The notes: a model not told the origin generated them from the sequence alone. DNA of 64,000 nucleotides from Engraulis encrasicolus (GCF_034702125.1 NC_085861.1:4017645-4081644), one strand, 5' to 3'; positions 22,501 to 32,963 are shown, numbered from the stretch's first letter. Made by a program: numbers and translations.

Positions 22501-25500
22501 ATGTTATCTCCAGCCTTATTCAATGCTTATATGGATGAAATGAAACAAGTTATATACTTGGTGATAGTTGGTGTTGACTAATCACTTGCTATATGCAGCC
22601 AACCTTACCATTCTATCTCCAAGTAAGAGTTAGTTCCAACAGCTCCTTTATATCTGTTCTGATTATGAGGTAGAGTTTGACATTAATAACAATGTTAGGA
22701 AGAGTGTGATACTGTGATTAAAGTTCTCTCCTGTCTATCTATCTAAGAGCTGGGAGTAGCAAATGCCACAAAATATCTGTGGTGCATCCTGCATCCTGAT
22801 GGCTGAAACTGATAGCGCAATTAGTTGATCCAGGTCATAGCTCTGTTAGGGACATGTCTATGAGCTGGGAACACTGGTATAAGTGTCTTCATTAGCTTCC
22901 CTGTTTATACGTACTGTATGTAGGCTACTGTATGAAAGTATGCTGTTGTGAAGTATTGGTGTACTGTGTATTTCATGTATCCCTTTTGGTCCTCAAGCCT
23001 GTAATATTATTTAAAACATGATGCAACACATCTTCAACAAGAGTCTACAAACGAGTAAGGCACCTGTAGATAGTGCCTACAGTAGAAGACCTCTTCTCTC
23101 ATACCAGTCCCCAAAAAGCAACACAACAATGATTACAGACCAGCTGCTCTCACATAATGAGAACATTTGAGTGGGTACTGCTGCTCAACAGAAAGAACAT
23201 CCAGGTTTACCATGCACTGGATTCCATACAGTTTATTTATCAGGATAATGTGGGAGTTGTGGACGTTATCCTGTAACTGCTACATGGGGAAAATTCTCAC
23301 TTGGACAAAGGAGACAGTGAGAATAATGTTCTTTGATTTCTCTAGTAGTGCCTCAAACATCCAGACACTTTTGCTGAGAGACTAACTTCTGCAGATGGTG
23401 GATACAGCTCTGGTGACCTGGATAAATGACCCCAGTACATCAGACTAAATGACCTTACATCACAAACTGGTCAGCAGCACTGGAGTGCCACAAGGAATGG
23501 TGTTCTCCTTGGTGTTGTTCACCCTATACCACCTACTTTTGCTACAGCACTACCACATGCTTTTGCTATACCTACCACATGCAAGTTTCCATAATGACAC
23601 TGCAATTGTGAGGTGTATCAAGGGTGGGTAGGATGGGGAGTACAGGCGACAGGTGGATAACTTGGTGCCGGACCAACTAGCTGCAAACAGCTCCATAAAA
23701 ACTAAGGAGACTGTGCTTGACATAAGGAGAACCACCCCTCCACTCTATCAGAAAGGGTTCTACACAGTGTGGTCTAAAACGTCAGCATCGGAAAGGTCTC
23801 ACACACTGTTGTGTTGTATGACCACCCTTTTCTTAAATTATGATACAAATTTGGTGTTGTATTGTCTTAATAAATGTATACAATGTCTGGACTTACTTTC
23901 ACCAAGTTTTCACCAATGCAAGATCTTGTATTGATGATGGTAGAGTCTGGACACTATATAACACCTTCTCCAGCATATCCCAAAGATTCTCAGTGAGGTT
24001 GAGGTCTAGACTCTGTGGTGGCCTATCCATGTGTAACAATGATCGCTCATGCTTCCTGAACCATGATTTTATAATTTGAGCCTGATTAATCTTGAAATAT
24101 GCCTGTATTTTTTTTTTTAATCCATTGATATAATTGCATATTGATTCAGCTTTCCAAATACAAAGTATTTCAGTGACTGTTGATTGAAAAATATTTAACC
24201 CCTCAAACAGACTAGCATATTTTATATGACCTTATATGGTCATTTCTTTAAAGAAGTTTTAAGAAGTTAGAAACAAGTTGTTGCACCTATTGGTTCAGGG
24301 CACACAATTGGTATTTAGCCTCCTCAGAGTTTAGATCTCTCATTCAGATTCTTGAGGTTGGTTGGAGAAGGCTTTACATAGTGTTCAAATTCTACCATCA
24401 TGCAATACCTTGGTAAAAACTTAAAGCAACACTAGATGGAAAAAGTCCAGATATTGCAGATTGAGTGTGACCTTATAATATGCACCATATGCATTTTTTG
24501 CCTGCCTGAATTTGATACATATTATTATGGTTACCCCACCCTCTGGAAGATGAGGGCCCACAACTTTCAAGCTATAAGTGAGCTTATTCCTGGTAATGAA
24601 TGGGCATTTAATCGCTAGAACCTCATCTCCATGGCATACTGCTGTATGCATAGGTGCTGTGTGTATATGATGTGTATTACAGAACAGTATGTGTGTGGTT
24701 GTGTGAAATGCCTTATGGCTAAATGTGTGTTACATGTTAAATATGTATCATGTTTTGCATATCTATTTATTTATGCTGCTAGAGACCTTAATTTCCTTCA
24801 GGATTGATAGTTATATACTCTATACACACAGTGTATCTTTCAGAATTTTGAGAGTAGTCTAGGCTTTCCTCCGGGTTACTGTGCCTGCAGATGGCAGAAG
24901 GTGTTGAATGGTAGTTGTGTAATTCTGCGGTCTCCCCCTTCTGTGAAAATAGCTCACTGTCACATCCACAAAGTATGTACAGAGTGTACGGGTGATGTAC
25001 TGTACGTAGTAGTACATACGTTGTGGGGGGTGTCACCTGGGATGCAAATCATTGTAGAATCCCCAGATTACTTGTGTGCGTGTGTGTGTGTGTGTGTGTG
25101 AGAGAGGATGTATGTCATTGCTAAGTATACAGTGTGCTTTTCAGCATTTTGATTGTAGCCGGAAATCCTATTGAGTTTCTGGGCCTATTGATCACCAACT
25201 AGAGGTGAAATCGCACAGATCCATTGATTTTGGTTGTATTTTTTATATATTTTTTTGCTGTGGAATCAGTATACTGCTTAATAAAAAGAATGGCATATTG
25301 TTTGATGTCAAAACATGAAGAAAAACTTGATTGCCAATGAAGAAATGATGAAAATATAGCAAAAAAGTGAAAAAACGCCTAATTTTAGGTCATAAAATTG
25401 AGCCAAAATCATGTACAAATGTGGTTTAACAATATTTTCTTATTGGATATCATCAGTAGATGTGTCCTTTGCACCTGGAAAGCCTTTATTGACAGCTTAC

Positions 25501-27449
25501 CCAAGCCACCAAGGATTTCAGGTCATTTTTCATTTTTCAGAAATTTCTCTCTAAAAATGAAGGGTACATGCACTACAGTCATCACAGATCCGTTGATTTT
25601 GGTTGTATTTTCATAATTTTTGTTGTGGTATCACTATACTTCTTAAAAAAAAGAATGGCATATTGTTTGATGTCAAAACATGAAGAAAAATTTGATTGCC
25701 AATGAGGTAAAGATGAAAATATAGGAAAAAAGTGAAAAAACGCCTAATTTTGAAGCATAAAATTGAGTCAAAACCCTATTGAAATGTGATTTAAAAATAT
25801 TTTTTCAATTGAATGTTGTCAGCCTGTATGTCCTGTACACCTGGAAAGCCTTTATTGACAGCTTACCCAAGCCAGCAAGGATTTCAGGCCATTTTTCATT
25901 TTTCAGAAATTTCTCTCGGAAAATGAAGGGTACATACATTAAAATAGGCACAACTTTTTTTCGCGATATTTCCGCCCGAGCAGACCCTCCAATTATTTGT
26001 CCTAAGGGATAGAACTAACAAAAAAATCACGAATAAAAAGTATGGCAGGCCATGTCAGGTTCCTCCCATTTTAAAGCACTTTTGAGAGTTTGGCTCCCCG
26101 GCTATCACCGAATTATTCAACACAACGTTTCGACCTCAGGTGGTCTTTCTCAGGTGTATACTTGTAGGTGTGTGTTTGCCCGGGTAGAGTTGAAGGAGAG
26201 GATTGTGCACATCCCAGGGAAAGGTGCAGGACGAAGGGCAACTGTAGTTTTCAGAGTGAGAGGTCCAAACACTTAGAATCCTTTTTGTTCTATTTTATTT
26301 TTTCATGGCAGGATAATGTTTCGACCTCAACAGTATTCTCCAGATTCTGAAGAAGACTGTTGAGGTTGAAACGTTATCCTGCCATGAAGAAATGAAATAG
26401 AACAAAAAGGATTCTAAGTTTGCCCGGGTAGACACACACCTATTCACCTGACCAAGACCTGGTGAGCAGCAGCAGTGTGCATATTTTTCTTTTACGCGTC
26501 TTTGTTTGATCCAGCACCTATTTTATTGTATGCGTGCGCATCCCTCACACGACTTAACCCATTTATGCTGGATGTTGCGTTGCAAGTCTGCGTTACATTC
26601 AGGCTCATGACATTTGAGATATATATATTCTTAAATATTGGTATGCTAGAGCTACATTAACAAATTGTAATGCAAGATGAGTGTCTTAGCATTTAAATGC
26701 AACATATCTGATGTTTCTATGTGCTTCAGAGGCTTCAATGTTTTCAATGTTTTTATAGACTGACAGTACCTTTTCCCAAAAAGGCCTTGGGCATTCAGTA
26801 CCCATTTCTGCAGATGTTTTAGGTATCAATGGGTTAAAGGTGTCGTACCTCTCCGGGTATCAATGGGTTAAAGGTGTGGTACCTCTCTGGGTTGTCCCTC
26901 ACGCTACTTAAAGGTGTCGAACCTCTCTGGGTTGTCCCTCACGCTACTTAAAGGTGTGGTACCTCTCCGAGTATCAATGGGTTAAAGGTGTGGTACCTCT
27001 CCGGGTATCAATGGGTTAAAGGTGTCGTACCTCTCCGGGTATCAATGGGTTAAAGGTGTGGTACCTCTCCGGGTATCAATGGGTTAAAGGTGTGGTACCT
27101 CTCCGGGTATCAATGGGTTAAAGGTGTGGTACCTCTCTGGGTATCAATGGGTTAAAGGTGTGGTACCTCTCCGGGTATCAATGGGTTAAAGGTGTGGTAC
27201 CTCTCTGGGTATCAATGGGTTAAAGGTGTGTGGTACCTCTCCGGGTTGTCTGGCAGCTGCCGCCCCTGAGGCTCTGCAGTGTTGATGGACACGTGGGTCA
27301 GGCAGGGGGAGATGGAGAGACGGCGGTCTGCTGTGTTTGGGTCCAGGATCACGGGGCCTGTACAGAGGGAGAGAGAGGGCAGAGAGAAAGAGAGAGAGAG
27401 AGAAGGCAGGGAGAGAGAGAGAAAGAGAGACAGAGAGAGAGCGGGTAGG

Positions 27450-27483
<34 letters not shown>

Positions 27484-28710
27484 TATCAACACATCGCATA
27501 GCACAGTATAAAGTAGAACATATTCAGAGAAGAACAGAGTGAGCAAGAGAAGAAAGGAAATCCGCACACTGTTACTGCTCACCGATTTATTGAACACAAC
27601 GTTTCGACCTCAGGCGGTCTTCGTCAGGTGCATAGGCATAGGGACACCCACAGTATAGAGAGTCCTGAAGTATTGAGGGGGGGCAGGTGACGTATTGAGT
27701 TCAAAAGTCTAATGGCAGTAGGATAGAAACTGTCCTTCATTCTCGTAGTGGACGCAGAGTCCTAAAGCGCCTGCCAGATGGTAGCATGGTGAAGAGCCTG
27801 TGACCAGGGTGTGTGTGATCTTTAAGGATGTTTAATGCTCTTTTTTTGCAGCATGTATGGTGGATCTCCTCAAGTGTGGATAGTTGGCATCCAAGGATGT
27901 TCTCCAGATAGCGATAGTGTTTTGTGTAATGGGTAAGTTCAACTCACAGTATTGAACTACGTTCTGCATCCTCTCCCAAACCCGGAATCCCAGGTTTCCC
28001 AGGTGCGTTGCCACGCCGATCAGTGCCCCTGGAACAATGCCCTCTGGATGTTGCCATGGACACCGCGCACTGCTGAGCCAATGAGAAGTCAGTATGCATG
28101 CACACAGCCTACAGGAGGTTTGAACTGGAGCATCAGAGGAACATGTAACATGAACTCAATCTCACCTTTCCACAGCAGCCACCATGCTCTGCTCATACGA
28201 GAAATGACAAGAAAACACTTAGATAAGTGAAACATACAGGTACAAGAAGGTCTATGGTAGGCCTAGTTACTTTTCAGTGGCTTTTACAGCGTGCCACTGG
28301 AGGTACGGCGCGCATTAAGGGGCTACGGTCTTTATGTCTGTTTATTTATTTGTATTTGTGTGTATGTTTCTGTATGAAAGCAATCTAACCTGCAAAGGCA
28401 TGCCATCTGCTGTTAACTCCTCTATTTCACTGATTGTGTTTGATAGAGATAGCATCTCTTCACTCAGCTTGGCGATCTTGCTCTTCATCGTTTTACTCTT
28501 CTGCTCCTCTTCCTCCCTCAGGGCTGCTATTCTGGAAGCCTCTTCATCACGGAGGAACTGATGGAGCCTTGCAAACTCTCTCTTGATGCTCTCCTCTGAG
28601 TCCCTGGCTTGATGCTATGGTGTTGCAATGGCAATGAAGAAAGTGTTTGTGTTAGGCCTTAAGACCATATGATAATTTCTCAGAGATGTAATAACATACA
28701 GTCAATCAAT

Positions 28711-28796
<86 letters not shown>

Positions 28797-30548
28797 GTTA
28801 GTCAGTCAGTCAGTCAGTCAGTGTTTATTCTCACCGTTATGTGTTCTGCTGTTTGTGCATACGTGTCTTTGTTGTCTCTCAGGATCTCAAGTTTGGCCCC
28901 TAGATCTGCCAGAAGAGTCTGAAGTTCTCTCTGGAAAGCACATGATTATGAAGAGGACAGTACCGTATATCCAAAGCATGGTCTACCTGCTTTTGCAATA
29001 AAACCAGGAAATCTGAATGCTGCGATGCATCTGGTATGCACCCAAAAGACGTGTGTTATTCTGTTTATAGACCTTCTGAATCGATGCACAATACCTTTTA
29101 TTCAGCATGTCCACTTTAGTGGGTCACTTTGGAAATAAAGGCATCTGCTGCAGTAAATGTTTTGAAATTATATTACATAATGCTATTAATGCACCTTTCT
29201 TGGTTTCAAATAACACAGATGCGAACTTTCCATTAGGCAAACCTAGGCAATTGCCTAGGGCCCCGAGCCAAATCTGTCCTCCATAGGGGCCCCAATTGTC
29301 ACACTATGTGCAGTAAACACACACACACAAGCTGCAACATGATCTCCAGCGTTTCCGTGCTCCTGGACACGGATGTTAAGGACAAGAAATCTGTGTCCAG
29401 GAGCACGGACTTGATATGAATTTGATAGCCTATCAACCAACTGGAAAAGGTATTCCTCAAAAATATGTCTTTGATGACAGGTTAAGGTTAGGGAATGTTT
29501 TGGTCAGTGCACAACTTAAATTGCTATAGCATTATTTTGTTTAGGATTAGCATTTGGTATGCATTTTCTAATGATAGAGTTAACACAGTGCTGTGGGATA
29601 TAGAAAGCACTTCCGTGTGTCCATCATGGAAAACAATTTCGTGTCCACAAGCACGGAATTTTGGCAAAATCCGTGCTCCTGGACACAGATTTCGTGCCCT
29701 TAACATCCGTGTCCAGGAGCATGGAATTTTGGAGATCAGGCTGCAAGTAGGCTTGATCTTAACTTGTCACTTGTGTGACGTAATATATGAGACAAAACAC
29801 TGTAATACAGTAGCACCAAAACACAGAATTGTATGTCTATATAATAACTTTTGAGGGGGCCCCGTGTTTATATTTTGCCTAGGCCCCTAAAATGGCTAGA
29901 TCCCTCCTTGCAATAACATACACAGTATACAATAGCACCAACCTTAAGCTCAACACCAGCTTCTTCCTCTACGGACCAGCATTTGTGTCCCTTATGCTGC
30001 TGATCGTCACCCCGACATTGATCACACAGAAACTGCTTGTCTTCCAGGCATAGGTGCTTGGCCTTCTCCCCGTGTCGCCCACACAACAGCACCTCAGGTG
30101 GTTCTGCTGCAGCCTTATGGCTCTCAGTTTGTGGCCGGCGTCCTCCGGGCGCGCCTGAACGATGATCCTGCTGCTTCTTCTTTGCAGCAGCAGGGAGGGA
30201 TCCACAGGGCAGGCTCTCCTCGTTAGAGACTACGGCAGCAGGAGGGAGGGATCCACAGGGCAGGCTCTCCTCATTAGAGACTACGGCAGCAGGAGGGAAG
30301 GATCCACAGGGCAGGCTCTCCTCGTTAGAGACTACTCTACACACCGAGCACACGGCAGCAGGAGGGAAGGATCCACAGGGCAAGCTCTCCTCGTTAGAGA
30401 CTACTCCACACACCGAGCACTGGTAGGACCCCCTCCAGCCACGCTGCAGGCAGCGCTTACACACTCCATGTCCACACATGAGAAGAACGACGTCCTCTGG
30501 GGTTTTGGAGCAAGCCGTGCAGAGACACACTTCAGCATCCATCTTCAT
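19505..30548 (-). CDS. TRIM E3 ubiquitin ligase (RING, B-box 2, coiled coil, PRY-SPRY), 9 exons
   Basis: The exons, 5' to 3', are 30548-29943, 28930-28835, 28614-28390, 28188-28166, 28069-27948, 27357-27237, 20512-20449, 20022-19832 and 19673-19505. All borders are GT/AG, all phases agree, and the 1617 nt encode 538 residues. RING: C10, C13, C25, H27, C30, C33, C44, C47. B-box 2: C156, H159, C167, D170, C175, C178, H185, H188. The coiled coil covers about 203-309. The PRY motif [13 protein letters not shown] starts near 358. SPRY shows HCWE|V and [12 protein letters not shown]. The 96, 225 and 23-nt exons match the fish TRIM/finTRIM layout. It is likely an innate-immune or regulatory ubiquitin ligase with SPRY as target-binding domain. 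The first ATG (30548) was chosen; 30542 has a stronger Kozak context. No single orthologue is assignable. Oddities are a split SPRY and intragenic repeats. Confidence 0.88.
20013..20092. repeat. Exact 40-bp tandem duplication spanning the exon 8 acceptor
   Basis: 20013-20052 and 20053-20092 are identical. The unit contains the first 10 bases of exon 8, the AG acceptor and 28 intron bases. Only the exon-proximal acceptor keeps the frame, because use of the distal one would add 40 nt. Confidence 0.95.
20170..20285. repeat. Short tandem array (ATTACTGATA)
   Basis: Imperfect repeats of GATATTACTGATACTGATTACT lie in a TRIM intron. Confidence 0.8.
21765..22335 (+). pseudogene. Decayed LINE reverse transcriptase fragment
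   Basis: Pieces of translation in shifting frames resemble RT segments ([12 protein letters not shown], a broken version of the [10 protein letters not shown] motif; [16 protein letters not shown]; later AALNPW in place of FKFLG). Many stops and frame changes. It lies inside the long-inverted-repeat element. Confidence 0.55.
23150..23790 (+). pseudogene. Second decayed LINE reverse transcriptase fragment
   Basis: [19 protein letters not shown] matches the RT motif '[12 protein letters not shown]'. It is followed by a broken [20 protein letters not shown] block, the QG-x-VLSP motif region. Stops interrupt it. It covers an earlier part of the RT than the fragment at 21765-22335, so the order is rearranged or two insertions are present. 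Confidence 0.6.
23790..25200. other. No recognised feature (TRIM intron, inside the large element)
   Basis: A short (GT)n lies at 25077-25101. Otherwise no exon-like or element-end sequence was recognised. Confidence 0.35.
26272..26418. repeat. 63-bp-arm hairpin
   Basis: The arms 26272-26334 (CTTAGAATCCTTTTTGTTC...) and 26356-26418 are near-perfect complements around a 21-base loop. The inner part contains AATGTTTCGACCTCAACAG. It is an intronic foldback sequence. Confidence 0.85.
26558..26833. mobile_element. TTAA-flanked MITE next to the TRIM splice donor
   Basis: The ends are CCCATTTATGC and GTATCAATGGG, with TTAA at 26554-26557 and 26834-26837. It is related to 6007-6312. Its right terminus is repeated in the minisatellite that follows. 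Confidence 0.75.
26824..27240. repeat. 34-bp minisatellite containing repeated splice donors
   Basis: About eleven units plus the genuine exon edge are present. Each unit joins a MITE terminus (GTATCAATGGGTTAA) to AGGTGTGGTACCTCTCCGG, which on the minus strand is the end of the TRIM PRY exon and its donor (CCGGAGAG|GTACC). Two units carry GGGTTGTCCCTCACGCTACTT in place of the MITE part. All units keep GAGAG|GT. Confidence 0.92.
27237..27357 (-). CDS. TRIM PRY exon (exon 6)
   Basis: The acceptor is CTGTACAG and the donor is GGAGAG|GTACCA. The 121 nt enter in phase 1 and leave in phase 2. It encodes [18 protein letters not shown], then LPDNPER. The arginine codon is completed by the next exon 6.7 kb away (AG|G, then [10 protein letters not shown]). 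Contiguous PRY-SPRY proteins read NPERY-x-x-x-x-CVLGS across this point, so the junction is convincing. Confidence 0.88.
27552..27640. repeat. Dispersed repeat (CCGCACACTGTT...CGTTTCGACCTCAGG)
   Basis: An uninterrupted copy of the sequence that the 5.5-kb element split at 20545-20576 / 26105-26160. Confidence 0.75.
27640..27910 (-). mobile_element. LINE 3' fragment (RT C-terminus)
   Basis: The minus strand encodes [19 protein letters not shown] then [12 protein letters not shown], the C-terminal segment also seen in the LINE at 8764-11855 ([11 protein letters not shown]). It lies in TRIM intron 5. Confidence 0.75.
28697..28822. repeat. (AATC)n microsatellite with (AGTC)n tail
   Basis: A tetranucleotide tract in TRIM intron 2, ending 12 bp from exon 2 (28835). 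Confidence 0.96.
29225..29900. repeat. Dispersed element with CCTAGGCAATTGCCTAGG start and internal hairpins
   Basis: It begins around AAACCTAGGCAATTGCCTAGG and ends near TTTTGCCTAGGCCCCTAAAATGG. It contains repeated complementary copies of CGTGCTCCTGGACACGGATGT and its complement (29355-29410, 29660-29730). It lies in TRIM intron 1. Noncoding. Confidence 0.6.
29943..30548 (-). CDS. TRIM exon 1: RING and B-box with internal repeats
   Basis: The exon encodes 202 residues. A C3HC4 RING at residues 10-47 ([17 protein letters not shown]) is followed by four copies of [11 protein letters not shown] beginning near 51, 74, 91 and 108. The first unit repeats the final RING CSVC. A Lys/Gln/Gly linker then leads to one B-box type 2 (residues 156-188). 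The donor is CTTAAG|GTTGGT. There is no B-box 1, unlike most finTRIMs, so the gene is closer to single-B-box fish TRIMs (A33/TRIM35/TRIM39-like) by architecture. Confidence 0.85.
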
Positions 30549-30753
30549 CTCACAGTGTGTAGACACGTAACTTAGCTTTTTTTTTTTTTAACACTTAAAA
30601 ATGTTCTTAAAGCCAGAGGGATCCTTTTTTTGCTTTTCCTTGACGCCTAAGACTGAGACTGAGAATGAATGAAGTACTTTAAGGACATATGTATCCTCAG
30701 GAAGTTGCATCAGATGTCAGAGCTGGTGTAAGCTGTGAGGTCCTGCAGCAGGA

Positions 30754-30827
30754 GAGCGTAGTGTAGTGTAGTACAGCTAGAGGCTTTGCAGAGCGTAGTG
30801 TAGTGTAGTACAGCTAGAGGCTTTGCA
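30754..30827. repeat. Exact 37-bp tandem duplication upstream of TRIM
   Basis: 30754-30790 and 30791-30827 are identical (GAGCGTAGTGTAGTGTAG...). It is about 200 bp upstream of the TRIM start codon, in a possible promoter or 5' UTR. Confidence 0.95.
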
Positions 30828-30831
30828 GACA

Positions 30832-31144
30832 CTGAGTGCATTACAATATGCGACCTTGCCTCCTCCACTTGTGCTTGTCTCCTCATCCCGCCTCCTGGCC
30901 CCTCCTCCGTGGAGAAAACGATAAAGTTTCCCAGCTGTCAGCCTAGCCACAACAACTTTTGAGGGACTGTATTTCATTCACCATGCCAATTTCAAATGAG
31001 AAAAAGACTCAATTACAATTGAGCTTTTGCAAGATATTGAAATATAATGCTGTTGTCAGTGATGTCATCATGACATACTACTTCCTGGTACGAGGAGACA
31101 AGCACAAGTGGAGGAGGCAAGGTCGCATATTGTAACGCACTCAG
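30832..31144. repeat. 53-bp inverted repeat upstream of TRIM
   Basis: The arms 30832-30884 and 31092-31144 are complementary with one mismatch (CTGAGTGCATTACAATATG... / ...CATATTGTAACGCACTCAG). The spacer is 207 bp. The left arm is about 290 bp upstream of the start codon. Confidence 0.9.
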
Positions 31145-31204
31145 AGCCTGCTTGCCAGTCCTGCAGGTATGGATTTAGGGAAAGCAGGTTTTACAACTCC
31201 TCAA

Positions 31205-31625
31205 ATTATGTTTCTCAACAGGGACGGAGATATAGGAGGGGGCGAGCGGGGAATTTGCCCCTAGGCCCAGGGCCCTCCTGTACTGGTGGTGGGAGCCTGA
31301 ATATAAGCTTGGCCAGCAGTATGGGGGGGCCCATCAGTGTTTTGCCCCGGGGCCTTAAATGCAATCGCTCCACCACTGTTTCTGAATACCGTATGTGCGT
31401 GAGCATGCGTATAAGCTGCGTGTGCGTGACCACCTGGCTCGTACCTGCCTGGGCAGGCAAGGAGAGGTATGCAGCCTTAAAGCCTCCACAATCACAATGG
31501 CTTTGACCTTTACGGTAGCTTTTAAAAAGGTCACACAACCAAAACAAAAAAGAGGGAGGAGTGTGGGTGTCAAGTTGGATTGTGGTACTGTAGGTATTTC
31601 CCAGTGTCACGTCTATTATACACTG
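31205..31625. repeat. Transposon-end fragment and first copy of a local duplication
   Basis: GGGACGGAGATATAGG...GCAATCGCTCCACCACTG looks like degraded element sequence. 31500-31620 (TTTAAAAAGGTCACACAAC, GGGTGTCAAGTTGGATTGTGG) recurs at 32528-32650. Confidence 0.6.
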
Positions 31626-31649
31626 CCACAGTCAGGGCCGGATTAACTC

Positions 31650-32155
31650 ACAGGCTAGATATGGCTGCATCCTAGGGCCCCCAGCTGCCAGGGCCCCCCC
31701 ACAGGCTAGATATGGCTGCAGCCTATGGCCCCCACCTGCAAGGGGCCCCCACAGGCTAGATATGGCTGCAGCCTAGGGGGCCCCTACAGGCTAGATATGG
31801 CTGCAGCCTAGGGCCCCCCAGCTGCAAGGGGCCCCACAGGCTAGATATGGCTGCAGCCTAGGGGGCCCCACAGGCTAGATATGGCTGCAGCCTAGGGCCC
31901 CCCAGTTGCAAGGGGCCCCACAGGCTAGATATGGCTGCAGCCTCGGGGCCCCCACCTGCAAGGAGGGCCCTACAGGCTAGATATGGCTGCAGCCTAGGGG
32001 GCCCCTACAGGCTAGATATGGCTGCAGCCTAGGGCCCCCCACAGGCTAGATATGGCTGCAGCCTAGGGGCCCCCACCTGCAAGGGGCCCCCTACAGGCTA
32101 GATATGGCTGCAGCCTATGGGCCCCCACAGGCTAGATATGGCTGCAGCCTTGGCA
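31650..32155. repeat. Minisatellite, about 12 copies of CAGGCTAGATATGGCTGCAG
   Basis: Units alternate between a short form (about 34 bp) and a longer form with a C(A/C)(C/G)(C/T)TGCAAGG insertion (about 50 bp), separated by G/C-rich GGGGCCCC runs. Confidence 0.93.
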
Positions 32156-32159
32156 TCCC

Positions 32160-32430
32160 CAACATAAACTTCCACATGCGTATATGCACTAAAAAAACAT
32201 TTAAGTGATTAATTACAATGATTCTTGCGATAGAAATTAATCAATACCTTAATGACTTAAAATGGGGACGAAAACATCTTTTACTTTGGCCTTAATTTGA
32301 CCTAATTACAATGTTTGCAAGCACAATTTTGGTCACAACCTCAACACAAACAAAATTCTGTGCACCCCCTGAAATCTCTGGTGCACCCCCAGGGGGTGCC
32401 CGCACCCCAGGTTGAGAACCACTGCTATAC
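32160..32430. mobile_element. Partial copy of the hAT element at 42529-42856
   Basis: It shares AACTTCCACA, TTAATCAATACCTTAATGAC, GCACCCCCAGGGGGTGCCC and the terminal AGAACCACTG with 42529-42856. The left end is missing and is replaced by the minisatellite. Confidence 0.75.
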
Positions 32431-32963
32431 TCTACAGTATACTGTTGCTGTGTAGGTGCAGCACATGAAATGAAAGAACACGTAGCCTACTGTGGCATTA
32501 CCTTCAAGCCTGGGGAATTAAAAGGGGTTTGACCTTTAAGTTAGCTTTTAAAAAGGTCACACAACAAAAGCAAAAAGGAGGGAGGAGTTTGGGTGTCAAG
32601 TTGGATTGTGGTAGGCCTATTTCACAGTGTTACATCCATAGTTCATCAGTGTCACACTCATTGTGTATCTCACTGTGCTGTACTGTTACAGTGTAGGTTC
32701 AATACATGAAATGAAAGAGCATGTACTGTGACATTATATGCTGTACGTTACATTAACATATTCCATGGCATGAACCTCCATTTTTATTTGCAACTAATTA
32801 TAAAAAAAATAGTCTCAAGATTTATTTTCAAAGAGTAGGCTACATAAATTTCTTCACTGCCTTTGGAAAAAGTCATGCTTTGCTTCTGTTTGTTTGGTAC
32901 CAGAATACTTACACTCACAGCAGCCCAACCCATATACTATTACTGCACCCATACACTCTACAC

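Larger units (their letters stand above)
20577..26104. mobile_element. 5.5-kb element with ~0.9-kb terminal inverted repeats in a TRIM intron
   Basis: It starts TAGCTGGGGAGCCAAA and ends with the complement of TAGCCGGGGAGCCAAA. The 3-bp flank TCA is present on both sides (20574-20576, 26105-26107). The left arm (to about 21440) and right arm (from about 25215) are complementary over roughly 870 bp. Each arm is built of two direct ~370-bp subunits containing GGTAAGCTGTCAATAAAGGC. The target is a copy of the CCGCACACTGTT...AACGTTTCGACC repeat, whose uninterrupted form lies at 27552-27610. No transposase is seen. The central part carries decayed LINE pieces. Confidence 0.85.

Noticed and set aside
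26824..27240. CRISPR-like direct repeats
   Set aside because: Units are contiguous, spacer-free and derived from a splice site and a MITE end.
27349..27597. Open frames rich in S/L over the GA repeat beside TRIM exon 6
   Set aside because: Low-complexity translation of (GA)n; the true coding part is only 27237-27357.
30548..30566. TRIM start at 30566
   Set aside because: The codon there is GTG, not ATG; the first in-frame ATG is 30548.
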